64,000 bases of DNA from Notospermus geniculatus (lineage: Eukaryota > Nemertea > Pilidiophora > Heteronemertea > Lineidae): positions 86,169 to 150,168 of the forward strand of contig NMRB01000435.1 of assembly GCA_002633025.1 (NCBI GenBank), in the 5' to 3' direction. Positions 42,036 through 53,264 of the stretch are shown in pieces; the stretch's first letter is position 1, and the number at the start of each line of letters is the position of its first letter. Under the pieces are notes generated by a model. The model did no database searches and was not told where the DNA came from. It saw only the letters and a program-made list of their open reading frames with translations. The position numbers were made by a program, and so were the translations under genes.

Positions 42036-45000
42036 GTAATTTGTGGCAGCAGAAATGTAACATAAATATCTCCTGATTGTGAAAGAGAAAGTTGAGATTG
42101 TACATAGGCCTACCCATAGCAGGTCTGCAGAGGCGTAGCTAGAGGGGGGCAGGGGGGGGGGCTAATGCCCCCCCAGGTGGTCCGGAAAAATGTGTTTTTC
42201 ATGCACATTTTGACNATATGGTCTTTTGCCCCCCCCCCCCCAAAGGACCTTTTGCCCCCCCAGGCCAAAAAAGCTAGCTACGCCCCTGGTCTGTGACTAA
42301 GGCTTAAAGAGGCATTACCGGTACTCCTTCCCTGTCTCATGCGCTAACATACCCGCTAAGGAAGACCTCTATTGATGATGTTGTTCAACTATCACTTATC
42401 AACGTCGCCCCATGTAACTCTCGTTCCTAGGGTATTCACGTATGCGTTGTATTGTAATCATACATTCTCCAACACTGGGGCGAAAAATAATTGCACGGTT
42501 TATTAAGTAAAATGTAGTTTTTATAAGGAGATAAACCATTTTTGAATTTGAATTTGAATTTAGTGACAGCAAAAAATGACTGGGAAAGATTACACTTAAT
42601 TGAGTGAATGCTTAATGGGCCTATTTTGCAGATATCATTATCGTCATAGTTGTCCGTTATTTCATAAATCATAGGCCTAAATATCTACACACACTCTGGG
42701 TCCAGGTCGACCTTAAGTCTATTGTAAAACCATCGAGAACAATAGATTTAAGGTGGACCTTGATGTTAAGGAACGTTCTAAAATACGGCCCTCTGGCCCG
42801 TATTTTAGGCCCGTATTCTAGAAGCCTCCTTAACTCTAAGGCCCACTTTGCTCCTCAACGTAAAGGAGTTCCTCAAGGCTATTGTTCTCAACATGAGAAC
42901 AATGGCCTTGAGGAACTTCTTTATGTTGAGGAGATTCTGAAATACGGGCCAATATCTTTTAGACCCTAAGGGAGAAATGCAACAAAGACCTGGAAGAAGC
43001 CAACCAGAAAGCGTCCGAGGTCAATGACCTTCAACGTCACTATGGAGACTGTAAAAGTAACGTTAATAGACTCAAAAGTGATGTTCAACAGCTGATGAAA
43101 GATAAAGAATATGCCCGAGGAGAGGTAGGTTTCAGACTTTAAAGCGCCCCTGCATACATTAGGTTTTCTATCTCGTGGCAGCTGACGTAACCTTTGACCC
43201 TTAGGCAACCTCGTTTACAGGTTTACAGATGCGATCAATGTACATCGTATACCACAGCACTAATTGATGGTAGCGAGGTTGATCATGATCTTGTGTCAAT
43301 GCATGCTCCACAAGACTAGTGTTGAAATCTATCTATTTGAATGACCTAAGTTACCAATTTAGGCATTCAGACTGCTGCTATACATAAAAGAATGAGTTGA
43401 AGCATGGTACCTTACCTGATGAAGGGTTAGTCACGCTATAACAGCGCGTTGAACTTCTCAAGTGATGAAAAGCATGGCAGCCATTTTTGTCAGCTAAGTC
43501 TTCGGATATATAGTATCAGTCCAGCCTACGTGTTACCACTGATGGGTTGGACAGGACACCAGTGGAGGAACACCTTTAAACGTTGCCCCCACACAACATC
43601 CTCCCATAGCAGGGTTTTGGCCCCGGTCCTCTTCAACGCACGCACGCACACAAGTTTGTGTGAGTGGATCCCTTCTATCCTCATCCTCATTTTAGGCCCA
43701 AGATTATGAAAACCTTTTGAACCAAGAAAAGGCAGAGTCAATGAAGAAAGACAAACGGTTTAAAACCTGCAATGACCAACTTCAGGAAACACAAAATAAA
43801 CTCACAGAGTGTGAAGACAAGGTAAGTAACGCACCCTTGGAAAGTAGGCCTACTTGCATATTTGCCGAGGAGAATGGCCAATGCTGGTGGTTCCTTCGAA
43901 GATCAACAGATGGCAGTTGGGTGCACCACTGACACCATCTCTCAGGTGATTGTGGAACTACGGGCCTTCAATCGAAGGCCCGTAGTTTCACAATCACCCG
44001 AGAGATGGCGACACCATTCAGCGCTCGCCGACAGGAATTTTTGCTTCTCTTCGCTGTTCAGTTATAGAATAGCGGGATAGAAGACTTGTGTTGGTGTACC
44101 ATTTGAAATTATGATCAACTTTCAGAGCAAACAATACTGACGTATATGTCATCTTGTCGTTGTTGTTGTCGATCTGTGCGTTGGCCGACTTTGATGACGT
44201 AATAGAGGAATGAAATTTTACCTCAGGGTCTTTTCCTGTAGAAATTACCAGCATTTACCCCCCCCCGCCCCCGCCCCCGAACGAATTACCAGCGTTTCAA
44301 GGGGTCTGGTATAGTACACCAAGACAGTTTTCGCACGACTAAGAACGGCTTGGTTGCGTAATATTGCAATGGAGGGAAAATGATAGTTCTACAGGGTGGG
44401 CCAGAGAAAGTGTCCCTTGAACAATAGCACTGATTTCTATTCTATTGTTTCCCTGTTCGAGGGACACTTTCTCTGGCCCACCCTGTAGATTCGTTCGTAG
44501 GCCCTAAATGAACTTAGAACGTCAACACTTTCAGCTGATCGACTGTGGAGATTCCGCACAGGCTGACAGACATATCGAGTTCTTAAAGGTACAAATCGGC
44601 GATCTCAAGAACCAGCGTGAGCGCCTCCTGGTGGAAGCCCAGGAAGCTCATAATACGATGCGTGATCTGAGAAACTCGGAGTCGAAGTGGCGGTTGAATA
44701 GCAGTGAATCATATAAACAGATTGTTGAATGCAAAAATAAAGTTGAAACGTTGCTGGAGGAGAGGAAAAGATTAGGAGATGGTTCACAAGGAACTTGTGA
44801 ACCTTGTCCGGTAGTGGAAACTTGCCAGGACACAAAAAAGACCCCAATTGGTAAGTTATACACTTTAATTTGCGGTGGACTGGGATAGACAGGGCCGCAT
44901 TTAAAGGGGGGGGGCGAGGGGGCAGTTGCCCCCCTGAGCCAACCAAAAAACGTGATTTTCATGCGGATTTTGGGCAAAAAACGGCAAAAAGAGGTCTTCT

Positions 45001-48000
45001 GCCCCCCCCTGAGAGGCTTCTGCCCCCCCCCCCGACCAAAAAGTTATATACGGCCCTGATAGAACGGGGCGCGAAATCGGCCATACTTGATAAATCGTGA
45101 GATAAAGAGGTTGAGAGTAACAACATCAGGGTTAACTCCAACAGGTTTAAAGGTTACCTGAAACGGTTTTATCAACTTCTATTATCTGCATAATACTGTA
45201 GAGCATTAATCAGGCATCAGGGAATTGAAAACCGCATGAAAATCGGGTCATCCATTTCCAAGTTACCGCCTGGACAGCCATGGATACCAAGTTGTTTGGT
45301 TGTCATGCAGAAACACATCTTAAATTTGGTATAACACTGTTATTAATGATCCAATCTTCATGCAACTTTCACTGAACTGTTTTTTACTCGAACTACTTTT
45401 CAGAGAAAAAAATCATGAAATGTGTTTCAGGTAACCTTTAAGTCGGCATATCATAACGCCATATCAGAACAAGACAAATAAATTGGTAACAAGTATCTGA
45501 CACTTCCTCTGATCAGTTTTATGTTGTAATCATTTTTTCCAGGTGATGATGGTCCGCCTTCTTACTTCACGCAAACCCATCTTGTTTTTGCGGCTGTGGT
45601 CGTCCTCCTCTGTGTCGTTATTCAGCGACAAAGGGAAAGGATCCTTCAACTCGAAAAAGATTTGGAGCAGGCAAACGAAAAGAAGAAAACAAGTGAACAA
45701 CAAATCACAGATCTGAAGTCTGATAAGCAAGACTTGAGGCAAACACTGTCTCATCTTACCCGTAAGTGTGACCTTGGGAACTTGGATCATGATGCCAACA
45801 ACATGGCTGACGAGGTCCTGGATTCAACTCCGGTTCAAACCAAGTCGTAATTCGGATGTTTACTGAGCCTTGTTGATGTTTATATGTGTGTTTTCATTTC
45901 TCTGTAGGGCATGTAGGGAGAAAGGCACATGGGGATCCGGCGTTGATTTCTGCCGATGAGGAAGATGACGATGTCGATATCAATGAAATGACAGAGTCAG
46001 AACAGGATAAACTGAATGGTACTCATTTTTCAATTGTTTTGCATTTGTTTCATAGTTTACAGATTTTCTGATGTTAACCTACATGTACATATCACCTTGG
46101 AGGAATTATACTGAGTATACTGAGTATAATTCCTCCAAGATATGACGATACGGACTTGCTGAGTGGCGTGAAATAAGATCAGAATGACATAGGAGATGAG
46201 AAACAGACCAAGTAGACCTATGATGGATCACCTTGAATTTTCTGTCTTGATTATGATCACAGTTGCGGCGCAGTGCGATGCGGATTTCACCGCAACTGAA
46301 CTCTCCAATAAAGGATGCCACAGGGTAGGTGCCTCAACCTTACGAAGGTACAGACGCATCGCACCGTACTACGCCGCATGTGTGCAGGCACTTTTACCTG
46401 TTTACTAGTCACGTTCCTTATACTCAGTCCACAGTTTTTTCTTCAGCCCCTGCAAATGCACATGGCGTGACGGTGAACCATGATGGCAGCCAACAAAATA
46501 CATCACATCAAAACCCCAAAGGTAGGGATACTCCTAGAAATGGCTTGCAGTATATTTAGACTCACTCCATCGCCTTTTCGTATCAGGTGCTCGTCTTGAC
46601 CTCTACTCAGAGGGAGCCTGATGTGAAAAAACCTTACAGCCCTGTAATCTTCCTTTCTGATTGGAGAAGTTCGAAAGGGTTGCAAACGCTACGCCTTCCC
46701 TTATTTCATTGGGTTCGGGTGGGTCTGGCTGGCTGACTGTCGAACTACGATAAGTTCTCTTAAGTCATGAGACCATTGGGATTTACCTGGTGATATCTCA
46801 GTGCTGGAGACAGAGACATTCTCAGAAAAACCGACTTTATACAGAATACAAGACAAGGTGTATTTTCTGCAGGAGATGGTGGACAGGAGTTGGCCAATGG
46901 GCAGCGATCGGTTGTGGAGAATGAGACGAGGGACCAAGACCAAAATTACCAGCAAATCCTGAACAGTGTGACTGAGATTGAAAGTAGGGTAGCCGGAGTG
47001 GAAGAATCCATAAAACATGTTCTGCAGGATATAGCCAATCTGGGACACGACGTGAAAATATTGAAAGAAGGGGTTCAGAAAATTGAAAAGAAGGGTCGCC
47101 CTTTGGTCGCTGATCAGGGACACGATGTGAAAATATTGAAAGAAGGGGTTCAGAAAATTGAAAAGAAGGGTCCCGCTTTGGTGGCTGGTCAGGGACACGA
47201 TGTGAAAATATTGAAAGAAGGGGTTCAGAAAATTGAAAAGAAGGGTCCCACTTTGGTTGCTGGTCAAGGGTCAGATATCCAAGCTGCTGTGGGAATTGAC
47301 AAGAGAGATGGAACTGGGGATGCAGTAGATGCTGGTGGGGAGACAGGTGCTAAGGATGGTGCGATGGTGGGTCGTGTTCAGGTTGATCAAGGACGGGCGA
47401 GCAAACCTGACGTCAACGTGAATGACGATGGAACGTCTAGGAATGCTGCACCAAGGAAAGTTCAACGAGTTGGCGAGGGGGAGAAGACAGAAGGTGGTCC
47501 CGATGTTGCGAGCCGAGGGCCAGATAGGCCTACCGTGGGACTGATTAGCAGCAAGGGAGGCGTTGTTGAAGGCGCAGGACTACCACGCCATGACGGTGGT
47601 AGCCAATCACCTACGGCCCCTGCGCAAGAGTCACCCCATGAAAGTGATAGCCAATCAATTACGGCCGTTGTGACTGGGGATAATGAGCCTAGCCAATCGG
47701 GTTCCACTGACGTGAGTGAACATGGGAGCATTGACTCGGTGAGTTGACGCCAGAGTGGAGAGACCCCAAGTGTGAATGAAATGTGCAGTGACTGACTGAT
47801 TGATGATAGAAACATGAAAATACATGTTTGAGCTGCCTTCGTTTTTCTGATGTTGATATTCTTGGTCTTTGCATTCTGTTACTAAAGTGATGTCACGTGA
47901 GACCGATGACTTCGACGACGTACGACACGGTGTATAAGCTCATTGCAGGAGGAGAAGGGCATGGCTGGCTAAATTCAGCTGCGTTTTAAAATATCTTTGC

Positions 48001-49442
48001 CCCTCCAAGTTTTCCTTTCCCCCAGTATACCCTTACACCAGAATATCAAGACAAAGTCGCCTATTTTTGTCTTCAGATATCTGGGAAGGGGAAGAAACAC
48101 GACAAACACAAGTTCAAAATTCCATCCTTTAAAAAATCGAAAAAATAAAAAAGAACTAAAGGTCAGTCTCAGTGTTAGTGCGCAGCGCTCGTCTTCAATC
48201 ATTCTGAAACCCTGCTTATTATTAAGACAAAATTGTAGATCGCCATGATTTTGTGTAAAACCATTAATGTATCTTTCGATTTGATCCAATGGGGTATATT
48301 TTTTTGAAGGATGCGTCGATCTATTGTAGATAGTTACATGGCCTGTGAACCAGCCTTGTTGTCGGAGAAAATTACGTTTGGGAGAAACAACCTGGGCCCA
48401 TATTCATAAAACCTTGCTAGTTTAGTTGGTTGCTAGATGTGTACATTGGCCTGTACAAACTAGGCACTTTAGCAGGCAACTAAGCCTAGCATGGTTTTAT
48501 GAATATGGGTCCTGCTTGACAAAAATTGGATTGCAGATCCATGTATTGTAGATGTTGAATTTGCCACATTTTCCATGGCAGGACTTTATTTAGATCATTA
48601 TTTTATGGCTTATGCAGTCAGGCGGTTCATTGTGACGTCACCTTTGACCGACAGTCCACAAATGCCGATGTCGACGACAAAGTCTCCACTTGACTGTCAA
48701 GATTTGTTCGATGGCAGAATTTTCGGCGATGCATACACAGGCAAAATAACGTACATGTACATACGGCGGACGTACGGCAATTTTTATATCCGCCGTATGT
48801 ACAATGGATCATCCTCTGGACGTCCGGTGTACGTATGGCTTACGTACAGAAAAATATGTCCGCCGAGTATATGCCGTACGTATGGCATACGTACATCATA
48901 CGCCACATATCCCGCGTACATACGACAACGTACATACAAATTGAATCTAGCTACTTTTATATACGGTATACATACGAAACCAGGACTGGTGGACGTATGC
49001 CGTATATACGCCATATGTCCGCCAGATGTACGTCAATTTCTCTGTGTATGACGTTCTCTAAAGGCCCCTTTCCACTTCAGCCAACACCACCGCGATTTGC
49101 TGCGAGCGGAGCGCTTTCCGCCAGCAGTTCCAAAACCCTGTCAAAACCACCCGTGCAAACCACGATGGAATATCGGAAACGGGCCTCAAACTCTGCACAT
49201 TGTTGGGCCAATTTCACAAAGGGTGTTTAAGACCTAGACGCGTGTAACTTCACTACACGCACTTCCACCATGTATTTGACGAAGTTACACGCGTCTAAGT
49301 CTTAAACACCCTTCGTGAAATCCACCCAAGATGTGTAACATGTTGAGAACCCTTTTTGTCTTTGCAGCAGCCGGAAGAAAACAAGATGGAAAAAGAGGAG
49401 GAGGAGGAAAGAGACTCTGAAAAAGACAAACCTTCGTTGTGA
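41910..49442 (+). CDS. Unrecognised coiled-coil single-pass membrane protein
   Basis: I do not recognise this gene. Nine exons join in phase to 2,076 nt, 691 aa: 41910-42035, 42963-43124, 43696-43821, 44535-44850, 45543-45761, 45908-46018, 46447-46521, 46873-47738, 49368-49442. Residues 1-26 look like a signal peptide (YLILTIVTASYVGVVQA). Residues 27-254 are charged heptad-like helix with about a dozen cysteines, including CEPCPVVETC. A hydrophobic segment (about 256-270, HLVFAAVVVLLCVVI) is followed at once by RQRER and more coiled coil. Then come an acidic patch (ADEEDDDVDINEM), three 25-residue repeats (436-510), a low-complexity G/S/T/Q region and a highly charged tail (EEEEERDSEKDKPSL). 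I infer type I topology with coiled coils on both sides of the membrane. Golgi or caveolar coiled-coil proteins (GOLM1- or PLVAP-like) are possible comparisons, unproven. Confidence 0.75.
42125..42292. mobile_element. TIR element with poly-C blocks
   Basis: It opens agaggcgtagctagaggggg and closes with the inverse agctagctacgcccctgg. A poly-C tract and a tttttcatgcanattttg phrase are shared with 44893-45060 and, more weakly, 60465-60612. A single N is at 42215. Confidence 0.65.
42705..42950. repeat. Two foldback hairpins, family 'ccgtattctagaa'
   Basis: A hairpin of the type at 996-1114, lacking its outer left arm, is followed by a second with inverse arms around cctcaacgtaaaggagttcc. The second ends 12 bp before exon 2 of the coiled-coil gene, right next to its acceptor. 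Confidence 0.8.
43696..44850 (+). CDS. Coiled-coil gene exons 3-4
   Basis: Exons 43696-43821 and 44535-44850 encode QDYENLLNQEKAESMKKDKR and IEFLKVQIGDLKNQRERLL. The exon 4 acceptor was set at acactttcag, since the site at gaacttag upstream leads to a stop in the required frame. Confidence 0.75.
44391..44488. repeat. Perfect-arm hairpin
   Basis: The arms ctacagggtgggccagagaa and the inverse are about 38 bp each. It lies in intron 3 of the coiled-coil gene, less than 50 bp from exon 4. Confidence 0.85.
45543..45761 (+). CDS. Coiled-coil gene exon 5 (membrane segment)
   Basis: The exon carries the 15-16 residue hydrophobic run HLVFAAVVVLLCVVI, then a positive QRQRER and a heptad-rich helix. 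The positive residues after the segment favour a cytoplasmic C-terminal half. Confidence 0.78.
46873..47738 (+). CDS. Coiled-coil gene exon 8 with 75-bp coding repeats
   Basis: This long exon encodes residues 379-667. Three nearly identical 75-bp units (47043-47117, 47118-47192, 47193-47267) give GHDVKILKEGVQKIEKKG followed by a variable LVA-Q. The donor TCG then gtgagt is followed 9 bp on by a TGA, so an unspliced transcript would end at SVS. Confidence 0.82.
48393..48512. repeat. Foldback hairpin ('gggcccatattcataaaacc')
   Basis: It is almost palindromic from end to end. A diverged copy is at 15044-15164. It lies in intron 8 of the coiled-coil gene. Confidence 0.82.
48715..49050. repeat. 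Low-complexity 'gtacgtatgg' cluster
   Basis: Variants of the 10-mer gtacgtatgg and its inverse occur more than twenty times, with catacggcggacgtac-like words at both ends. In style it resembles the arrays at 52330-52670, i.e. an element made of short degenerate repeats. Confidence 0.6.
49205..49326. repeat. Foldback hairpin beside the last exon
   Basis: Arms of about 48 bp (ttcacaaagggtgtttaaga and inverse) surround a short loop. It ends about 40 bp before exon 9 of the coiled-coil gene. A half copy lies at about 22930-22982. Confidence 0.85.
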
Positions 49443-50387
49443 GCATTTGTCCTGCCGAAAACTGCCAGTGTTAGACATGTTGTAATATGGCCGCACACAG
49501 CTTCATCGCTTCTTCCACTGACTCAGCAGATAACGTTTCATAGTTTGCTTTTTTCATGGCTGAATCCAGCAGCACATTTTGATGTAAAAATATTGTATAT
49601 GTATATTATTGCAGGAAAGGGGGTTTGTCCAAATACCTGCATGTGTGACTTGGTTAACTGCCGCAGTTTCAAACCGCTACCCACTGTGTTACTCGCGCTC
49701 TGAAAATGCTTCAGTTGATGAGATCCTCAAAGTATCACAAATAGACGGCGTTAGCTGTCCGATTCGGGGAATCCCCGCTGAGAATCTGCCGCGAGTATGA
49801 AAATTACATTTTCTACACAGGTGTACAAAATGTACATGTACACCTGTTTATGATAGGTCTATCATATAGCCAATCAGAAAGTGTGTGGCGTGGTGTCGCC
49901 CGGCCTGTGATGATGGTTTGTGATTGGATCCCTCGTCAAACAGCGCCGTCTATTGATGATCCTTCACTTTTGGCGCCTACATGCCAAGTTTAGTGAGTCC
50001 TATACCTTTGGCCAACTGAACACTGGGAACTTGTGTACCGGTACCTAAATACTGGAACGTTTCTGTTGAAGACGCTCTGCTTACATAATAATACGATTTA
50101 TGGTCCTAATAGTAAAGGCCGGGTTTATTTGGCAAGCATGCTTGCCAAGCAGTTCCCTTTTTCGTCCTTATTTAGCAAGCATGCTTGCCATCTAATGCTA
50201 AAAAATGTCCCTATTTGGCAAGCATGTCACGCCCCCTAATGAATATTAATTAGGATATGTGCTTGCCATATTATTCAGCACGTTTGGCTATTGGGCAAGC
50301 AAACATGCCAATTGTTTGTTATAACATTGGAGGAAGTTTTAACCTATGCAGGTGGTAAGCAAGGGCCAAGGGAGATCGGGGGGGGGG

Positions 50388-50889
50388 NNNNNNNNNNNNN
50401 NNNNNNNNNNNNNNNNNNNNNNNNNNNNNNNNNNNNNNNNNNNNNNNNNNNNNNNNNNNNNNNNNNNNNNNNNNNNNNNNNNNNNNNNNNNNNNNNNNNN
50501 NNNNNNNNNNNNNNNNNNNNNNNNNNNNNNNNNNNNNNNNNNNNNNNNNNNNNNNNNNNNNNNNNNNNNNNNNNNNNNNNNNNNNNNNNNNNNNNNNNNN
50601 NNNNNNNNNNNNNNNNNNNNNNNNNNNNNNNNNNNNNNNNNNNNNNNNNNNNNNNNNNNNNNNNNNNNNNNNNNNNNNNNNNNNNNNNNNNNNNNNNNNN
50701 NNNNNNNNNNNNNNNNNNNNNNNNNNNNNNNNNNNNNNNNNNNNNNNNNNNNNNNNNNNNNNNNNNNNNNNNNNNNNNNNNNNNNNNNNNNNNNNNNNNN
50801 NNNNNNNNNNNNNNNNNNNNNNNNNNNNNNNNNNNNNNNNNNNNNNNNNNNNNNNNNNNNNNNNNNNNNNNNNNNNNNNNNNNNNNNNN
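50388..50889. other. Assembly gap (502 N)
   Basis: The gap starts right after a G9-10 run, a typical place for sequencing failure. Open frames across it are artefacts. Confidence 0.99.
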
Positions 50890-51247
50890 GAGGTACGGTG
50901 TATATTAAACTTTGAAATTTATCTTTCGTTTCCACTTCGTTGATACGAATTGGAAATTTAAAAATTCAAGATGCGCCATAACTCTTTCGATCCTACATGA
51001 CATGCTAAAAGACGCACTGGCAGGAGGGGCATTTGTGGTACCAACCATTTCCTGAAATACATTACGTCATGGATATGACGTCCACTTTCGTATTTCGTAC
51101 TTCGTTTTTCGTCAGATTTGCGAAAACTCCCTAATATAAAAAGCCGTCCGAAGATGAGATCAAAACAGGAGCATTGCGGGAGTATGCACCCCTCACTGTA
51201 AGTGTCCACGTGGCAGGCTGCCTGCCATTGGATACCTGAATAGGCAG

Positions 51248-51505
51248 TTAAGGGGCCACGATATTGTCACTTTTTGTCGACAGATGGCGCCACTGGCGGC
51301 GCTTGCATCATTCTCCAATACCGCAGTTCTGTTCTGCCTTTCGTCCCAGTGTTGGAGAATGTATGATTACAATACAATGCACACGTGGATAGCCTGGGAA
51401 CGAGAGTTACTCTACATGGGGCGAGGTTGATAAGCGGTAGTTTAACAACTTTGTCAATAGATGTCTGGGGTGTGTTTGCGCAGGTCAGGGAAGGAATACT
51501 TTAAA
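51248..51505. mobile_element. TIR element, family C
   Basis: It is closely similar to 22426-22695 over its whole length, including gttggagaatg and catggggcgaggttgataag. Confidence 0.8.
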
Positions 51506-51664
51506 GGGCCTCTAGAGGCAGCCAGCATGGCAGGGGAAAACCCCGGGGAAAACACAGGTTGAATACCTCGTACCAGTGGTTATTACATTAAAGTGGCGCC
51601 GCCTGGCCGAAGAACCGGTACTGATAGTAGCCTAATGGCGAGCTGCCTCTAGAGGCCCTTTAAA
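51506..51664. repeat. Inverted repeat
   Basis: It begins agggcctctagaggcagcc and ends gctgcctctagaggccct. It abuts the family C element, whose terminal taaagggc may be shared. Confidence 0.75.
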
Positions 51665-52151
51665 TCTGGCCAATCTGGACACTTGTACTGAGGGGTGTAC
51701 GATGTGTTTTCCATGTACAGGCTACATGCCTTTAGTGTGTCGTCTATTTTGTGAAGAAAATCTGTACATATTTTCCGTTGAGTGATTTTGGTGGTTGTAT
51801 CCAGGAAATGTTTTCCAAATAAATGATTAATTAGTGATTAATTAAATTGTTACTCATGAAATGTTCCATGGAGGAAGACTATGTCATCCGAACTGAAATT
51901 AAGGAAAAATACTAAACGGAGGTCCGGTAAATGCGGAAACCAATTTATTGAGAAACTAACCTGCTTCAGCGTCAAAGGCTATTTGTACTTTCCGCAAAGA
52001 AACAGGTAACGTATACCTTTTCATTCTTAGCATAAAAGAATCAAACATAAAGGTTTAACTGCGAACGATGAAGTAACTGAGGGATACACTTCATGTGTTG
52101 TCACCAGATGTCTCAATGTATTCTAAACTTGCTAAAATCTCTTCAGATATG

Positions 52152-52668
52152 CGGGTGATCCACTGACATTACGGAGGTTTCGAAATCAAACGATAAACGT
52201 AAACGTTAACGACAACTTTATTTTTGTACCGAAAATGCAATGCAAAATCTGGTTAATGTGTAGTTTGAAAAATAACGTTGTCGTAAAGTTTACGTTTATC
52301 GTTTGATTTCGAAACCTCCCTATTACGACGAGTTTACGATCAGTTTGCGACTAGCACGACGGCAGTCGTCAACGAATCGCAAACTCGTCGTAAACTAGAC
52401 GCAAACTGATCGTAAAGAAATGACGCGACGTTGAAGCTGATCCACCGAACCAAATCAAACATGTTTGATCTCGTCGTAAACACGTCGCAAACTAGTCGTC
52501 AACAGAGTTCAGTCGTGAACGAGTCGCAAACTCGTCGTGAACGAATCGTGAACGCTGATCCGCCGGCTATGATTTTTCGTCGTAAACTAGTCGCAAACGC
52601 GTCGTGAACTAGAATGTAATCGCAAACTGATCGTAAACTCGTCGTAAAGTCGGTGGATCACTCGCGTA
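52152..52668. mobile_element. TIR element built of 'cgtcgtaaac' words, with an insertion
   Basis: The ends gcgggtgatccactgac and its inverse ggtggatcactcgcg define about 517 bp. The right two thirds consist of degenerate 9-11-bp words such as cgtcgtaaac and gtcgcaaac. A smaller element (about 52176-52322; ends ggaggtttcgaaatcaaacg and inverse) sits near the left end. Confidence 0.75.
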
Positions 52669-52669
52669 A

Positions 52670-53177
52670 TGCCACCCTGACACTTGCACGATTTTCGTTC
52701 CCGCAATGGCGCGCACTTTGGCGTGCCAATGATTAAAGTCTTCGGGAAGGAGCGTGAAGAGTGCGTGAAGGGTGCGGGGGTGCTTGCCATGTCGTAGAGA
52801 GAATTTTGAAATGTTCAAAAATTCGGCACGCGTCAATGATCGTGCCATGTGCGTACCACTTGCGTGAACCATGCGTGAACACTACGTGAACTCGGCGCGA
52901 ACACTGCCGACGGTGCGTGTCAACACGCAAAGTCGTCGGGGCGATGTGGGAAGACAGCGGAAACTAATGCGTGCCGTGCGTGACACTGCTGGACATTGCG
53001 GGACAATGCGGCAGGGTAGTCGTGAACAATGCGCGAGCAATACTTAACCTATGCGTAAACAAGTGCGTAGACAGTGCGTAACAGGGCGCAAACACGGCTT
53101 CAACGAAATGGCACGCCTTGCCACGACGCATTGCGCGGCATTGCGGGACAAAAATCGTGGAAGTGTCAGGGTGGCTT
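52670..53177. mobile_element. TIR element built of 'gtgcgtgaac' words
   Basis: The ends gccaccctgacacttgcacg and the inverse of cgtggaagtgtcagggtggc are long and well matched. The interior is a set of degenerate tgcgtgaaca-like words. It abuts the previous element and ends 87 bp below the P4HA stop codon. Confidence 0.8.
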
Positions 53178-53264
53178 AAGTATCTACAGTGACGTGGGAT
53201 GGATGCACTCGCAAGGTATCAAAATCCAATGTTTCGGTTAAGCCTACACTAATCTCTGATTTCT

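Larger units (their letters stand above)
49443..53264. other. Intergenic region with gap and repeats
   Basis: No gene was recognised. The stretch holds repeated ggcaagcatgcttgcca words (50120-50300), a 502-bp assembly gap (50388-50889), a family C element (51248-51505), an inverted repeat (51506-51664), AT-rich sequence and two complex elements (52152-52668 and 52670-53177). The 3' untranslated ends of both converging genes must lie inside it. Confidence 0.6.

Noticed and set aside
46701-47267. 188-residue minus-strand frame with repeated FNFLNPFFQYFH
   Set aside because: It is the reverse strand of the 75-bp coding repeats in exon 8 of the plus-strand gene.
49609-49800. 63-residue frame after the coiled-coil gene
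   Set aside because: No similarity, no splice context; probably 3' untranslated or intergenic sequence.
50291-50935. Long frames across the N run
   Set aside because: They consist almost only of N and say nothing.
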